Assembly (NCBI GenBank): GCA_001871075.1
Contig: MNUP01000138.1
Coordinates: 1 to 6,283 of the forward strand
Length of the DNA stretch: 6,283 nt
DNA from: Candidatus Desantisbacteria bacterium CG1_02_49_89
GTDB lineage: Bacteria; Desantisbacteria; UBA1551
Reading direction: 5' to 3'
Shown: piece by piece, positions 1 to 5,754 of the stretch
Layout: the number at the start of each line of letters is the position of its first letter
Position numbering within the stretch: the first letter of the stretch is position 1
Made by a program: the position numbers and the translations under genes
Notes under the pieces: generated by a model
The model's database searches: none
Told to the model about the DNA's origin: nothing
The model's input: only the letters and a program-made list of their open reading frames with translations

Positions 1-1831
1 CATATATGAAACGTACATTGCCATTATTGTCATATTGCCAGGTAGTTGTCTTGCTTCTGGGGTTTATCAATTTCGTAATACCATTACAAGGACCTCTAAA
101 TTCTTTCGTTGTTTCCTTTTGAGGTCCACTTGTGAAATATTCAATATTCTTTTCATATCTTATATTACCAGTTTCGTCATAGTCATATTTGGTATAGATG
201 TTGTTGAAATCTACTTTGGATAAGAGATTACAGGTATCATCCCATGATCCAGTAGTTATATACCCCCCTTGCTCAATGGCAACATTATATCCTTTTTCAT
301 CATACCTGTCTTTGACTGTAAAAGGTTGAGAAGGACTAAGATACTCAGTAATTGATGCCTGGGGCTCGTTCCCAACGATTTGATACAAGAAATTAGCGAG
401 CAATACTTGCTGGGCATTTTTGATATTGACTACTCTTCCGAATTCATCATATTCGTAATTCAGTTTAGAATCGCCGGGACCGCGCCTTGGTTCATCTGCA
501 TAACTCAATCTATGCATATGATCCAAATCATAATTGGCACTTTGAATATAGTTATATATAGAATTATAATATTTTTGTGTATCATTTGCTTGTTGAACCC
601 AGGCTTCATGAAGGTATGGCCAGGCATATAATCTATTCTGGTCCTTTTGCTCATAAGTATAGCGATAAGTCCGGCCTTCAAAGGAAATACTGGTAACAAC
701 TGAGATATAATAAGTGGTGGGCGCCTGATCAGGACCGTTCCAGCGATCCAGGCAATAACGGTCATTGGTAAAATTAATAGAAAAATTATTTCTACTTGGG
801 CTTGATATTGAATTAAGAGTAGGACTCCAATTTGAAGAAGACCACTCAAGATTTATCTCGTGGCCATTCTTGTCTCTTATCTTTTTTAGATAACCGTTGC
901 ATAATGAGGATGGTAAGGCAGTTTCATAATTAATAAAATAATATTTTGTTCCGTATTTGTCTTTAAGCACATAATAATTCCCGTTGTCCTCAAAAGAAAG
1001 CCAAAGATAAACACCCGGAGGTGCTTTAAATTTTGTATTTGGAAAAGTTCCTGTCGCTATGCACCTAAAAGCATGAACAGCTCCGGATTGGTCCTGGAGA
1101 TAAACAGTATCGCCTATTGAGTATCCAGTCTGCTTCGGATTAAGAATCTTCATGTCATAATTTGAAGTCCACCCTTTGCCGAATATCCCAACTGCTTCAG
1201 ATTGGCTGTTGTAAGTCCTAGCAAACCTGATATTTGGGCCTCTGCCCTGTATATTGAAATCTTCAACGGAAAAACATAAGTTTCCACTCAAGCTATTTAC
1301 GTTTCTAACCAGTCTCTGGGTTCCTCTCACGGGTATTCCTAAAATGCTTGAGGGGCTAAAAAAGCATTTTACTTCTACTGAAGTCCTAACAAATATATTT
1401 GGAGCATTAGGGTTATTTAAATCAGAAGGATCGCGACCACCATAAGTAATATCTACTATATATCTACCTGTTTTTGTGGCTGCAAAAGTAGCAGTAGCTT
1501 CTCCTGAAGAATTTGTTCCAACAAAATCTGAATTGCTTCTGCCTACCTCTGTAATATAATATCCTCCGTCTACGGGTTGAAAAGTTAAAGACATACCTTT
1601 AAAGGGATGCCATTCTCCAATTTCAGGGTAATATTTTTTTACTTGGGCAGTTATTTTGCATGTCCCGCTATTGTAAATTATTCCTGGACTAACGTATGCC
1701 GTAAGTGAATAATATCCTTGGCCTGCGATCGCGATTGAGGAACAAGAAATACAAATAAAAACATATAAAATCATATTTAAAAATGGAAGAGATTTTTTCC
1801 AAAAATAAATATGTTTATTGTATAGATTCAA
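1..1831 (-). CDS. Secreted RHS/YD-repeat protein, N-terminal part (3' end outside window)
   Basis: The frame is open from 1831 to the left edge, 610 codons with no stop. I chose the TTG at 1831-1829: it has AGGA (1841-1838) six bases upstream, an in-frame stop lies at 1837-1835, and the resulting N-terminus has K12-K13 before a hydrophobic stretch. The ATG at 1774 (residue 20) has no clear ribosome-binding site. Residues 1-36 form a Sec-type signal peptide with likely cleavage after A-I-A (34-36). Residues ~41-155 look like an extracellular Ig-like beta domain (SGEATATF, GRYIVDITY). Residues ~180-300 match the DUF6531 domain that precedes RHS repeats (GNL..., GRGP, RTYNS at 205-209, FGKGW at 217-221). 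After cryptic repeats come clear YD units: YEYDEFGRV (~459), RYDEKGYN (~509), YDYDETGNI (~549), WQYDNNGNV (~598). By family knowledge, such proteins fold into a beta shell that encloses a variable C-terminal, often toxic, domain. That domain would lie to the left and is not seen. The DNA is much more AT-rich than the genes to the right. Confidence 0.9.
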   Translation of the reverse strand, partial: MNLYNKHIYFWKKSLPFLNMILYVFICISCSSIAIAGQGYYSLTAYVSPGIIYNSGTCKITAQVKKYYPEIGEWHPFKGMSLTFQPVDGGYYITEVGRSNSDFVGTNSSGEATATFAATKTGRYIVDITYGGRDPSDLNNPNAPNIFVRTSVEVKCFFSPSSILGIPVRGTQRLVRNVNSLSGNLCFSVEDFNIQGRGPNIRFARTYNSQSEAVGIFGKGWTSNYDMKILNPKQTGYSIGDTVYLQDQSGAVHAFRCIATGTFPNTKFKAPPGVYLWLSFEDNGNYYVLKDKYGTKYYFINYETALPSSLCNGYLKKIRDKNGHEINLEWSSSNWSPTLNSISSPSRNNFSINFTNDRYCLDRWNGPDQAPTTYYISVVTSISFEGRTYRYTYEQKDQNRLYAWPYLHEAWVQQANDTQKYYNSIYNYIQSANYDLDHMHRLSYADEPRRGPGDSKLNYEYDEFGRVVNIKNAQQVLLANFLYQIVGNEPQASITEYLSPSQPFTVKDRYDEKGYNVAIEQGGYITTGSWDDTCNLLSKVDFNNIYTKYDYDETGNIRYEKNIEYFTSGPQKETTKEFRGPCNGITKLINPRSKTTTWQYDNNGNVRFIY

Positions 1832-1841
1832 TATTTATCCT
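1832..1841 (-). promoter_or_regulatory. Ribosome-binding site that decides the RHS gene start
   Basis: On the minus strand AGGA (1841-1838) is followed by a six-base spacer and TTG at 1831. The spacer contains the upstream in-frame stop TAA (1837-1835), so the reading frame cannot start earlier than this. This favours TTG over the ATG at 1774. Confidence 0.6.
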
Positions 1842-1893
1842 AACTAAATATATTTGTTTATCAATTTCTTTTTTCGTTAATCGGATAAATTTT

Positions 1894-1941
1894 AAACAAA
1901 AAGGCGCCGGGTCTATATATTATACAGACTCCAAGCGCCTT
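1894..1941 (-). terminator. Terminator-like hairpin between the promoter and the RHS gene
   Basis: Read on the minus strand, AAGGCGC (1941-1935) pairs with GCGCCTT (1907-1901). An inner GTCT/AGAC pair (1929-1926 with 1914-1911) extends the stem across an internal loop. The tract TTTTTGTTT (1902-1894) follows, as in an intrinsic terminator. It lies ~70 bp before the RHS start, so it could end a short RNA or act as an attenuator. The plus strand also has a T-rich tract after the stem (GTATTTTT from 1942), so bidirectional action is possible. Confidence 0.6.
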
Positions 1942-1988
1942 GTATTTTTCCTGTAATTCCAGCTATTCTCTCTGCTAATACGACTCAT
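1920..1988 (-). CDS. Possible 22-aa leader peptide upstream of the RHS gene
   Basis: This is a 22-codon ORF with ATG at 1988-1986 and TAA at 1922-1920. GAGG (1997-1994) lies five bases upstream, and the promoter at 2065-2038 would place it about 43 nt into the transcript. The peptide is basic and polar: five Arg, four Ser and one Trp (MSRISREN..., RRLESV at the end). The Arg17-Arg18 codons AGG CGC sit in the 5' arm of the hairpin at 1941-1901, and the stop lies in its loop. Translating ribosomes would therefore cover that arm. I recognise no homolog. A 22-codon ORF with an acceptable RBS can occur by chance, so this rests on its position between promoter and hairpin. Confidence 0.35.
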   Translation of the reverse strand: MSRISRENSWNYRKNTRRLESV

Positions 1989-2037
1989 AAAAACCTCGGT
2001 AAAATGACCTTTTTCAATACCCCTTTCTTTATCTTCT

Positions 2038-2065
2038 ATTATAGTAGAATTTATATATTTGTCAA
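2038..2065 (-). promoter_or_regulatory. Consensus sigma-70 promoter reading toward the RHS gene
   Basis: On the minus strand TTGACA (2065-2060) and TATAAT (2043-2038) match both consensus hexamers exactly, with a 16-bp spacer. The expected transcription start is near 2031. That gives a ~200-nt leader to the RHS TTG at 1831, containing the small ORF and the terminator-like hairpin. Confidence 0.75.
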
Positions 2066-2087
2066 GGAAATGTTAGATTTATATGAT
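2059..2087 (+). promoter_or_regulatory. Possible opposing promoter overlapping the same -35
   Basis: On the plus strand TTGTCA (2059-2064), a 17-bp spacer and TATGAT (2082-2087) form a reasonable promoter. Its -35 overlaps the minus-strand -35 in the near-palindrome TTGTCAA. No plus-strand gene follows. A transcript would cross the palindromes at 2114-2197 and run antisense into the 293-aa oxidoreductase gene. The region is AT-rich, so a chance match is likely. Confidence 0.25.
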
Positions 2088-2113
2088 TTTTTATACTTTG
2101 TTATGCGGAATCG

Positions 2114-2197
2114 CGGGATAAATCCCGAGGCTACCGCAACGGGCGTAAACGCCCTACTCCACAAAATCCCCCTCAATCCCCCCTTTCTCAAAGGGGG
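2114..2197. repeat. Cluster of three palindromes (REP-like intergenic repeat)
   Basis: Three perfect inverted repeats lie close together: CGGGAT-aa-ATCCCG (2114-2127), GGGCGT-aa-ACGCCC (2141-2154) and CCCCCTTT-ctc-AAAGGGGG (2179-2197). The first two have 6-bp arms and the same AA loop; the third has 8-bp arms. The third also sits in a C-rich direct repeat (AATCCCCCTCAATCCCCCC). From memory, similar GGGCGT/ACGCCC and AATCCCCC/GGGGGA motifs are dispersed in many environmental bacterial genomes, but I cannot check copy number here. The cluster sits just downstream of the 293-aa gene on its strand and may help end or stabilise that transcript. Confidence 0.6.
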
Positions 2198-2228
2198 AAT
2201 TTAAATTCACGGGCTACGACATAAATTT

Positions 2229-3110
2229 TTACAGGCTCAGCTCGGCGCGAGTTTGCGCGGACTGCCTGCCCAGGACAAGCACCTTGATCACCTCCAGCGT
2301 TTCCTCCGGAGGGAAAGGCATTTTTTTCGTTTTCACCATTTCAACGAATTTGCTAAGCATGTTCGAGTAGAAGTAGTTGCTGTCCTCGACAACCACCTGC
2401 CTCCATCCTTTCGCTCCGTAAAGGTTCATCTGGAAAAGGTAACCGATATCCTTGAACACAGTAAGAATGAACTGCCTTCCGTCCTTTTTTGTGACAACAA
2501 CCATGTCTTTGCCTTCAGAGCCCAGGTTGCGGACCGACTTTATCCCCGGACCTATGACCGCGTACAGCTGCTCAAACGCGTGTATGCCGTAGAAGATAAG
2601 GTCCCCGCTGCACGTTGTATTCCCGGTAAGGATATCACCGATCTCATCCTTCTTTAAAAGGAAAGCCTCGACTTCCTTCGCGTAGCGCAAAGCCGAACAG
2701 GACATCATGGGGCAGTTGTATTTTTTCGCAAGCCCAATAATGGTCTCTGCTTCTTTTATGTCGGTTGAAAGGGGTTTGTCGATGAACGCGGGGATGCCCG
2801 CCTTCAAAAATGGCTCCGCCTTTTTCTGGTGCTGCATTGAGAGGTCGTCGGTTATTATAACGCCGTCCACCTTACCGATCACGTCCTCCATTTTCGGGAC
2901 GACATTCTCGATGCCGCATATCTTCGCAAGCAGCCCGGCTTTTTCCTTGTCCGCGTCCCACAAATGGGTAACACGGGCGCCTTCGATCCTGGCACTGTAT
3001 AAAGGATAGTTATTTTTCTGCGCGAGGTCCCTGTCATACCCGTTGAACATTTCGGAAAATGAATTCGCGTGCCATATGCCGGCCCCGCCGATGATAGCGA
3101 TCTTTATCAT
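2229..3110 (-). CDS. Gfo/Idh/MocA-family oxidoreductase, 293 aa
   Basis: This is a predicted cytoplasmic NAD(P)-dependent oxidoreductase of the Gfo/Idh/MocA type, a family acting mainly on sugars, polyols and related compounds. The N-terminal Rossmann fold (residues ~1-115) begins MIKIAIIGGAGIWH, a variant of the GxGxxG dinucleotide loop with His at the last position. The family's (E/D)KP motif appears as DKPLS at 111-115, with Lys112 the expected catalytic Lys. The C-terminal domain has YGIHAFE, with His177 the expected catalytic His. The Asp usually four residues before that His is replaced by Phe173. At 293 aa it is shorter than the common 330-390 aa. GGGAG lies five bases before the ATG at 3110. 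It is downstream of the 346-aa oxidoreductase on the same strand, 130 bp away, so it may be co-transcribed or use a promoter in that gap. The substrate cannot be assigned. Confidence 0.88.
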   Translation of the reverse strand: MIKIAIIGGAGIWHANSFSEMFNGYDRDLAQKNNYPLYSARIEGARVTHLWDADKEKAGLLAKICGIENVVPKMEDVIGKVDGVIITDDLSMQHQKKAEPFLKAGIPAFIDKPLSTDIKEAETIIGLAKKYNCPMMSCSALRYAKEVEAFLLKKDEIGDILTGNTTCSGDLIFYGIHAFEQLYAVIGPGIKSVRNLGSEGKDMVVVTKKDGRQFILTVFKDIGYLFQMNLYGAKGWRQVVVEDSNYFYSNMLSKFVEMVKTKKMPFPPEETLEVIKVLVLGRQSAQTRAELSL

Positions 3111-3121
3111 TACAGCTCCCT

Positions 3122-3155
3122 GATTACAGTGATTTCAAAAGAGATTACGGTGATT
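3122..3155. promoter_or_regulatory. Paired imperfect palindromes, operator-like
   Basis: GATTACAGTGATT (3122-3134) and GATTACGGTGATT (3143-3155) are direct repeats differing at one base. Each contains the imperfect palindrome ATTAC-N-GTGAT, and they start 21 bp apart, about two helical turns. They lie 12-45 bp upstream of the 293-aa gene's ATG. A repressor site is possible. A degenerate intergenic repeat is the other explanation. Confidence 0.25.
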
Positions 3156-3188
3156 ATTTTTAGTATCAAGAACTAAAAAAAGCTATAA

Positions 3189-3240
3189 TCTCTGTGCCTC
3201 CGTGCCGTGCCCGCCGATCTTTAAGGCGTGGCCTCTGTGG
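3189..3240. repeat. Degenerate short repeats between the two oxidoreductase genes
   Basis: Read on the minus strand, the DNA just past the 346-aa gene's stop has ACCACAGAGGC, then CACGG-CACGG, then GAGGCACAGAG. This looks like a decayed tandem of CACAGAG-type units interrupted by a short insert with a 4-bp CGCC/GGCG stem. It has no coding signal. Confidence 0.4.
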
Positions 3241-4281
3241 TTATCCTATTTTTATGGGTTTATTGGAAAGGGCGCTGTCCCAGACCGCTTCCGCGAACTG
3301 CAGGTCTTTCGCGCCGTCAAACAGATCGGATCTGGGCTTGTCCTGCCCGAGGCAGGACCTCACGAAATTTTCAAGCTCACCATTATAACCAAACGTCTCC
3401 CCTGACTTAGAGCCCAGTGAAAGTTCCACCCAGCCCGGGTTCCATTGAACCGTCTGGCTCCTTCCTCCCCAGGGCGGCACTGGTATAGGCATCGGCAGGC
3501 CTTTGGGCCTGTATTTGAAATGGAGCATCTCGTCTATGTCGATCCAGCACCCGTTGCCCGAGATCCTCAGGCCCTCTGTATAATCCCCCTCGCAGGCGCT
3601 GAGGTTCATTACCCCGACCGAGCCTTCCCTGAATCCGACCGTGATAGCAAAACCGAATTTCCCTTCCTCAACCCTGTTGAGCTTGGCGTAAACCTCCCCG
3701 ACATCCCCGCAGAAGAACCGCACAAGGTTCAGAAGGTGTATGACCTGGCCTACAAGAAAAGCCAGCTCGTTCTCCTTTATGCCCCATATCGCCGGATACG
3801 GCCCGGGGTCCGAGAACCTCACTGAAATTTCCACGATCTTCCCGAAACCTTCCTTTTCCATGACCATTTTTGCCATATTGTAACATACTGAATACCGCTT
3901 CGTATACCCGACTGCGCCCCAGAGTTTTCTTTTTTGGGCGTGTTCCGCCAGATCCAGGGCATCCTTATAGGAAACCGCTGAAGGTTTTTCCACAAAGATC
4001 GGGAGGCCCGCGTCCAGGCATTGCTTTCCAGCCCCCATATACATCGGCGGGGGGCCGACAACAGCCGCTCCGTCAAGCTTTTCCTCTTTCAGCATTTTCC
4101 CAAGATCGGTATACCACTTCCCCGCGCCGAACATCTTCGCGTTGCGCTCGGCAAGCGCCTGGTTCAGGTCGCATACCGCCACAAGGTCAGCTTCGGGTAT
4201 GCCTTTTAAGGCGGGATAGAGCGCGTTGGTCGCATGCCCTCCGCATCCCACAAACCCGATCCTCGCCTTCTTTTGTTCCAT
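3241..4281 (-). CDS. Gfo/Idh/MocA-family oxidoreductase, 346 aa
   Basis: This is a predicted cytoplasmic NAD(P)-dependent dehydrogenase of the Gfo/Idh/MocA family. The start is the ATG at 4281-4279, with AGGAGG four bases upstream. An in-frame ATG at 4359 would add 26 residues with no family similarity and has no comparable ribosome-binding site. The Rossmann domain starts RIGFVGCGGHA (7-17) and carries VAVCDLN (34-40) at the end of strand 2. VEKPSA at 97-102 holds the catalytic-type Lys99. The C-terminal domain has VIHLLNL with His182. The family's usual D-x3-H pair is not kept, since Gly178 is at the Asp position. The length of 346 aa is normal for the family. The protein is clearly different from the 293-aa neighbour, so this is a pair of distinct enzymes. 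A promoter at 4570-4542 gives a leader of ~250 nt. The divergent neighbour is the UroD-like gene. Confidence 0.92.
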   Translation of the reverse strand: MEQKKARIGFVGCGGHATNALYPALKGIPEADLVAVCDLNQALAERNAKMFGAGKWYTDLGKMLKEEKLDGAAVVGPPPMYMGAGKQCLDAGLPIFVEKPSAVSYKDALDLAEHAQKRKLWGAVGYTKRYSVCYNMAKMVMEKEGFGKIVEISVRFSDPGPYPAIWGIKENELAFLVGQVIHLLNLVRFFCGDVGEVYAKLNRVEEGKFGFAITVGFREGSVGVMNLSACEGDYTEGLRISGNGCWIDIDEMLHFKYRPKGLPMPIPVPPWGGRSQTVQWNPGWVELSLGSKSGETFGYNGELENFVRSCLGQDKPRSDLFDGAKDLQFAEAVWDSALSNKPIKIG

Positions 4282-4535
4282 TGAACCTCCTGTATTGCGC
4301 AGATGTAGACGGATTAGATAATACGGATTCATACGGATAAAGAATTTCCACGAAATCACTCCGCCCGTCTTTCAGCGGGCGAGACTTCGCCCACCTAAAG
4401 GGATGGGCGAGGAAAGCACGAAAAACAGTCAGCCACGGATTCTCACGGATTACTACATTCAGCATTCAACTTTTAGCATTCAGCAGATTAACCCATGACC
4501 CGTGACACATGACTAATGACTGTTTTAAAGGAACT
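4282..4535 (-). other. Long 5' leader of the 346-aa gene, with repeats and hairpins
   Basis: There is no convincing gene here. Five ACGGATT/ACGGATA units start at 4309, 4323, 4333, 4435 and 4445, and two AGCATTCA units start at 4461 and 4475. Between them are three hairpins that compete for the same bases: GCCCG/CGGGC (4363-4380), GGGCGA/TCGCCC (4377-4392) and CGCCCA/TGGGCG (4388-4409). The four NCATGAC-type heptamers (4493-4520) are also inside. It may be regulatory RNA or only accumulated intergenic repeats. Confidence 0.4.
4488..4532 (+). repeat. Heptamer element, copy 1
   Basis: TTAAC (4488-4492) is followed without a gap by four 7-bp units (CCATGAC, CCGTGAC, ACATGAC, TAATGAC; 4493-4520), then TGTTTTAAAGGA. 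The same order (TTAAC, four heptamers, TGTT, TAA..GGA) recurs at 5755-5798. No gene follows the GGA in this copy. Confidence 0.7.
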
Positions 4536-4541
4536 CGGCTT

Positions 4542-4570
4542 ATTATAGCATATAAGGGTATTTTTTGCAA
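4542..4570 (-). promoter_or_regulatory. Promoter for the 346-aa oxidoreductase gene
   Basis: On the minus strand TTGCAA (4570-4565), a 17-bp spacer and TATAAT (4547-4542) form a strong sigma-70 promoter, with the -10 an exact consensus. The start would be near 4535. It lies back-to-back with the UroD-like gene's promoter, with 28 bp between the two -35 hexamers. Confidence 0.65.
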
Positions 4571-4598
4571 GTTTTTGGATTTTATTGGTATTTCTTTA

Positions 4599-4626
4599 TT
4601 GACAAATGCCTTTTATCCTATATAAT
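4599..4626 (+). promoter_or_regulatory. Consensus sigma-70 promoter for the UroD-like gene
   Basis: TTGACA (4599-4604), a 16-bp spacer and TATAAT (4621-4626) match both hexamers exactly. The start would be near 4633, giving a leader of under 20 nt that contains GGAGG (4639-4643), seven bases before the ATG at 4651. The possible upstream ATG at 4606 lies inside this promoter, so it cannot be the start. Confidence 0.8.
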
Positions 4627-4650
4627 AGTAGGCTATATGGAGGCTATTCA

Positions 4651-5730
4651 ATGATTTCTAAAGAAAGGGTTAGAAAAGCGATCGAGCACGCTCAGACCGA
4701 CCGGGTCCCGATTGACTTCTCCGCCAGGCAGGAGGTTTATGAGAAGCTTGGGGGGATATTAGGCCTGAAACCCGGCGAATCCGTTGAGCAAAGGCTGGAA
4801 GTCGACCTGCGCGGGGTTGGGCCCGCGATCAAGAGATCCGCCAGCCCCCTGTGCTACGCTGATCCCACGATCAAGGTGGAAAACAACGTCTATTTTGACA
4901 TCTGGGGAGTGGGTTTCAGGCAGAACCGCACGGAGTCCGGGGAATACATGGACCTCTGCTTTAACCCGCTTAAAAAAATTTCCGGCGTTAAGGAGCTCGA
5001 TGATCATCCCTGGCCGGCAGCGGATATGTGGGACTATTCCTCTCTTTTTGACCAGGCAAACGCAAACAGGGATTTCTGGGTCGGGGCGCACAGCAGGGGC
5101 ATGTTCGAGATAGCCTGGTTCATCCGCGGGTTTGAGGAATTCATGGTGGATATGCTGGTAAATCCGGGCCTCGCCTCCGCGCTGCTGGACAGGATACAGG
5201 AATACCTTATGGCCAGGTCGGAACGCATACTTGCCGAAGGAAAAGGGCTCATTGACATGATGGAATACAACGACGATGTCGGCGGGCAGAACGGGATGCT
5301 TATAAACCCGGACCTCTGGCGCAAGTTCATAAAGCCGCGCATGGCTTCCTTTATAAAGATGTGCGGGAAATACAACGCGAGGATAAGGTTTCATTCCTGC
5401 GGCGGCATTCGGCCCATAATCCCGGACCTGATAGAGATTGGGGTGGATGTGCTCAACCCGGTCCAGACCCTGGCAGCAGGTATGGAACCTGCGGGGCTGA
5501 AAAAAGATTTCGGCGGCCGCTTGGCCTTCAACGGCGGCATAGATACCCAGGAACTGCTGGTTAATTCCACTCCCGAACAGGTCCGCAGGGAAGTAAGCAG
5601 GCTGATAAACATCTTCGGCAGGAACGGAGGGTACATCCTTGCCCCCTCTCATGTGTTCCAGGGCGACGTGCCCATAGAGAACGTTGTGGCGGTCTATGAG
5701 ATAGCGTTAAATAAGAAATTATCTGTTTAA
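4651..5730 (+). CDS. UroD/MtaA-like (uroporphyrinogen decarboxylase family) protein, 359 aa
   Basis: This is a member of the UroD superfamily, which covers heme-pathway decarboxylases and corrinoid-dependent methyltransferases of the MtaA/CmuA type. The N-terminus (MISKERVRKAIEH...TDRVPIDF) and the C-terminal pattern GGYILAPSHVFQGDVPIENV (327-346) are typical of the non-heme branch. The heme-enzyme substrate motif (MRQAGR type) is absent. FHSCGG at 247-252 gives His248 and Cys250, equivalent to the H-x-C zinc site of cobalamin:CoM methyltransferases. A third zinc Cys is not obvious near the C-terminus, where His334 lies. DDVGGQNG (208-215) is another family-like stretch. The ATG at 4651 is fixed by GGAGG and by the promoter that covers the earlier ATG. 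No corrinoid protein or methyltransferase partner is in the window. The divergent oxidoreductases suggest a shared catabolic role, which is inference. The substrate is unknown. Confidence 0.88.
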   Translation: MISKERVRKAIEHAQTDRVPIDFSARQEVYEKLGGILGLKPGESVEQRLEVDLRGVGPAIKRSASPLCYADPTIKVENNVYFDIWGVGFRQNRTESGEYMDLCFNPLKKISGVKELDDHPWPAADMWDYSSLFDQANANRDFWVGAHSRGMFEIAWFIRGFEEFMVDMLVNPGLASALLDRIQEYLMARSERILAEGKGLIDMMEYNDDVGGQNGMLINPDLWRKFIKPRMASFIKMCGKYNARIRFHSCGGIRPIIPDLIEIGVDVLNPVQTLAAGMEPAGLKKDFGGRLAFNGGIDTQELLVNSTPEQVRREVSRLINIFGRNGGYILAPSHVFQGDVPIENVVAVYEIALNKKLSV

Positions 5731-5754
5731 AACTGTTGACGTATTACGTGTTTT

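Noticed and set aside
505-849. 114-codon ORF on the minus strand, hydrophobic
   Set aside because: It lies in another frame of the RHS gene on the same strand. The RHS frame has recognisable repeats throughout.
1901-2031. Known riboswitch upstream of the RHS gene
   Set aside because: I compared it from memory with the c-di-GMP, fluoride, preQ1, ZTP, guanidine and yybP motifs and saw no conserved core.
2004-2204. 66-codon plus-strand ORF
   Set aside because: It runs through AT-rich promoter DNA and the palindrome cluster, has no RBS, and its second half is translated repeat.
2253-3009. Plus-strand ORFs opposite the 293-aa gene (2253-2657, 2707-3009)
   Set aside because: They are antisense frames of a gene with Rossmann and DKP motifs; neither shows a domain of its own.
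3870-4340. 156-codon plus-strand ORF
   Set aside because: It is antisense to the 346-aa oxidoreductase, Pro/Arg/Ser-rich in a way typical of a shadow frame, with no motif.
4187-4465. 92-codon minus-strand ORF
   Set aside because: It crosses the repeat-filled leader and overlaps the oxidoreductase start in another frame. No RBS or domain is seen.
4759-5652. 297-codon ORF on the minus strand
   Set aside because: It is antisense to the UroD-like gene, which has clear family motifs, a promoter and an RBS. The antisense frame is open because of GC-rich codon use and shows no domain.
4651-5730. HemE (heme-pathway uroporphyrinogen decarboxylase)
   Set aside because: The conserved MRQAGR-type substrate motif is absent and the H-x-C-G zinc-type motif is present, so it belongs to the methyltransferase-like branch.
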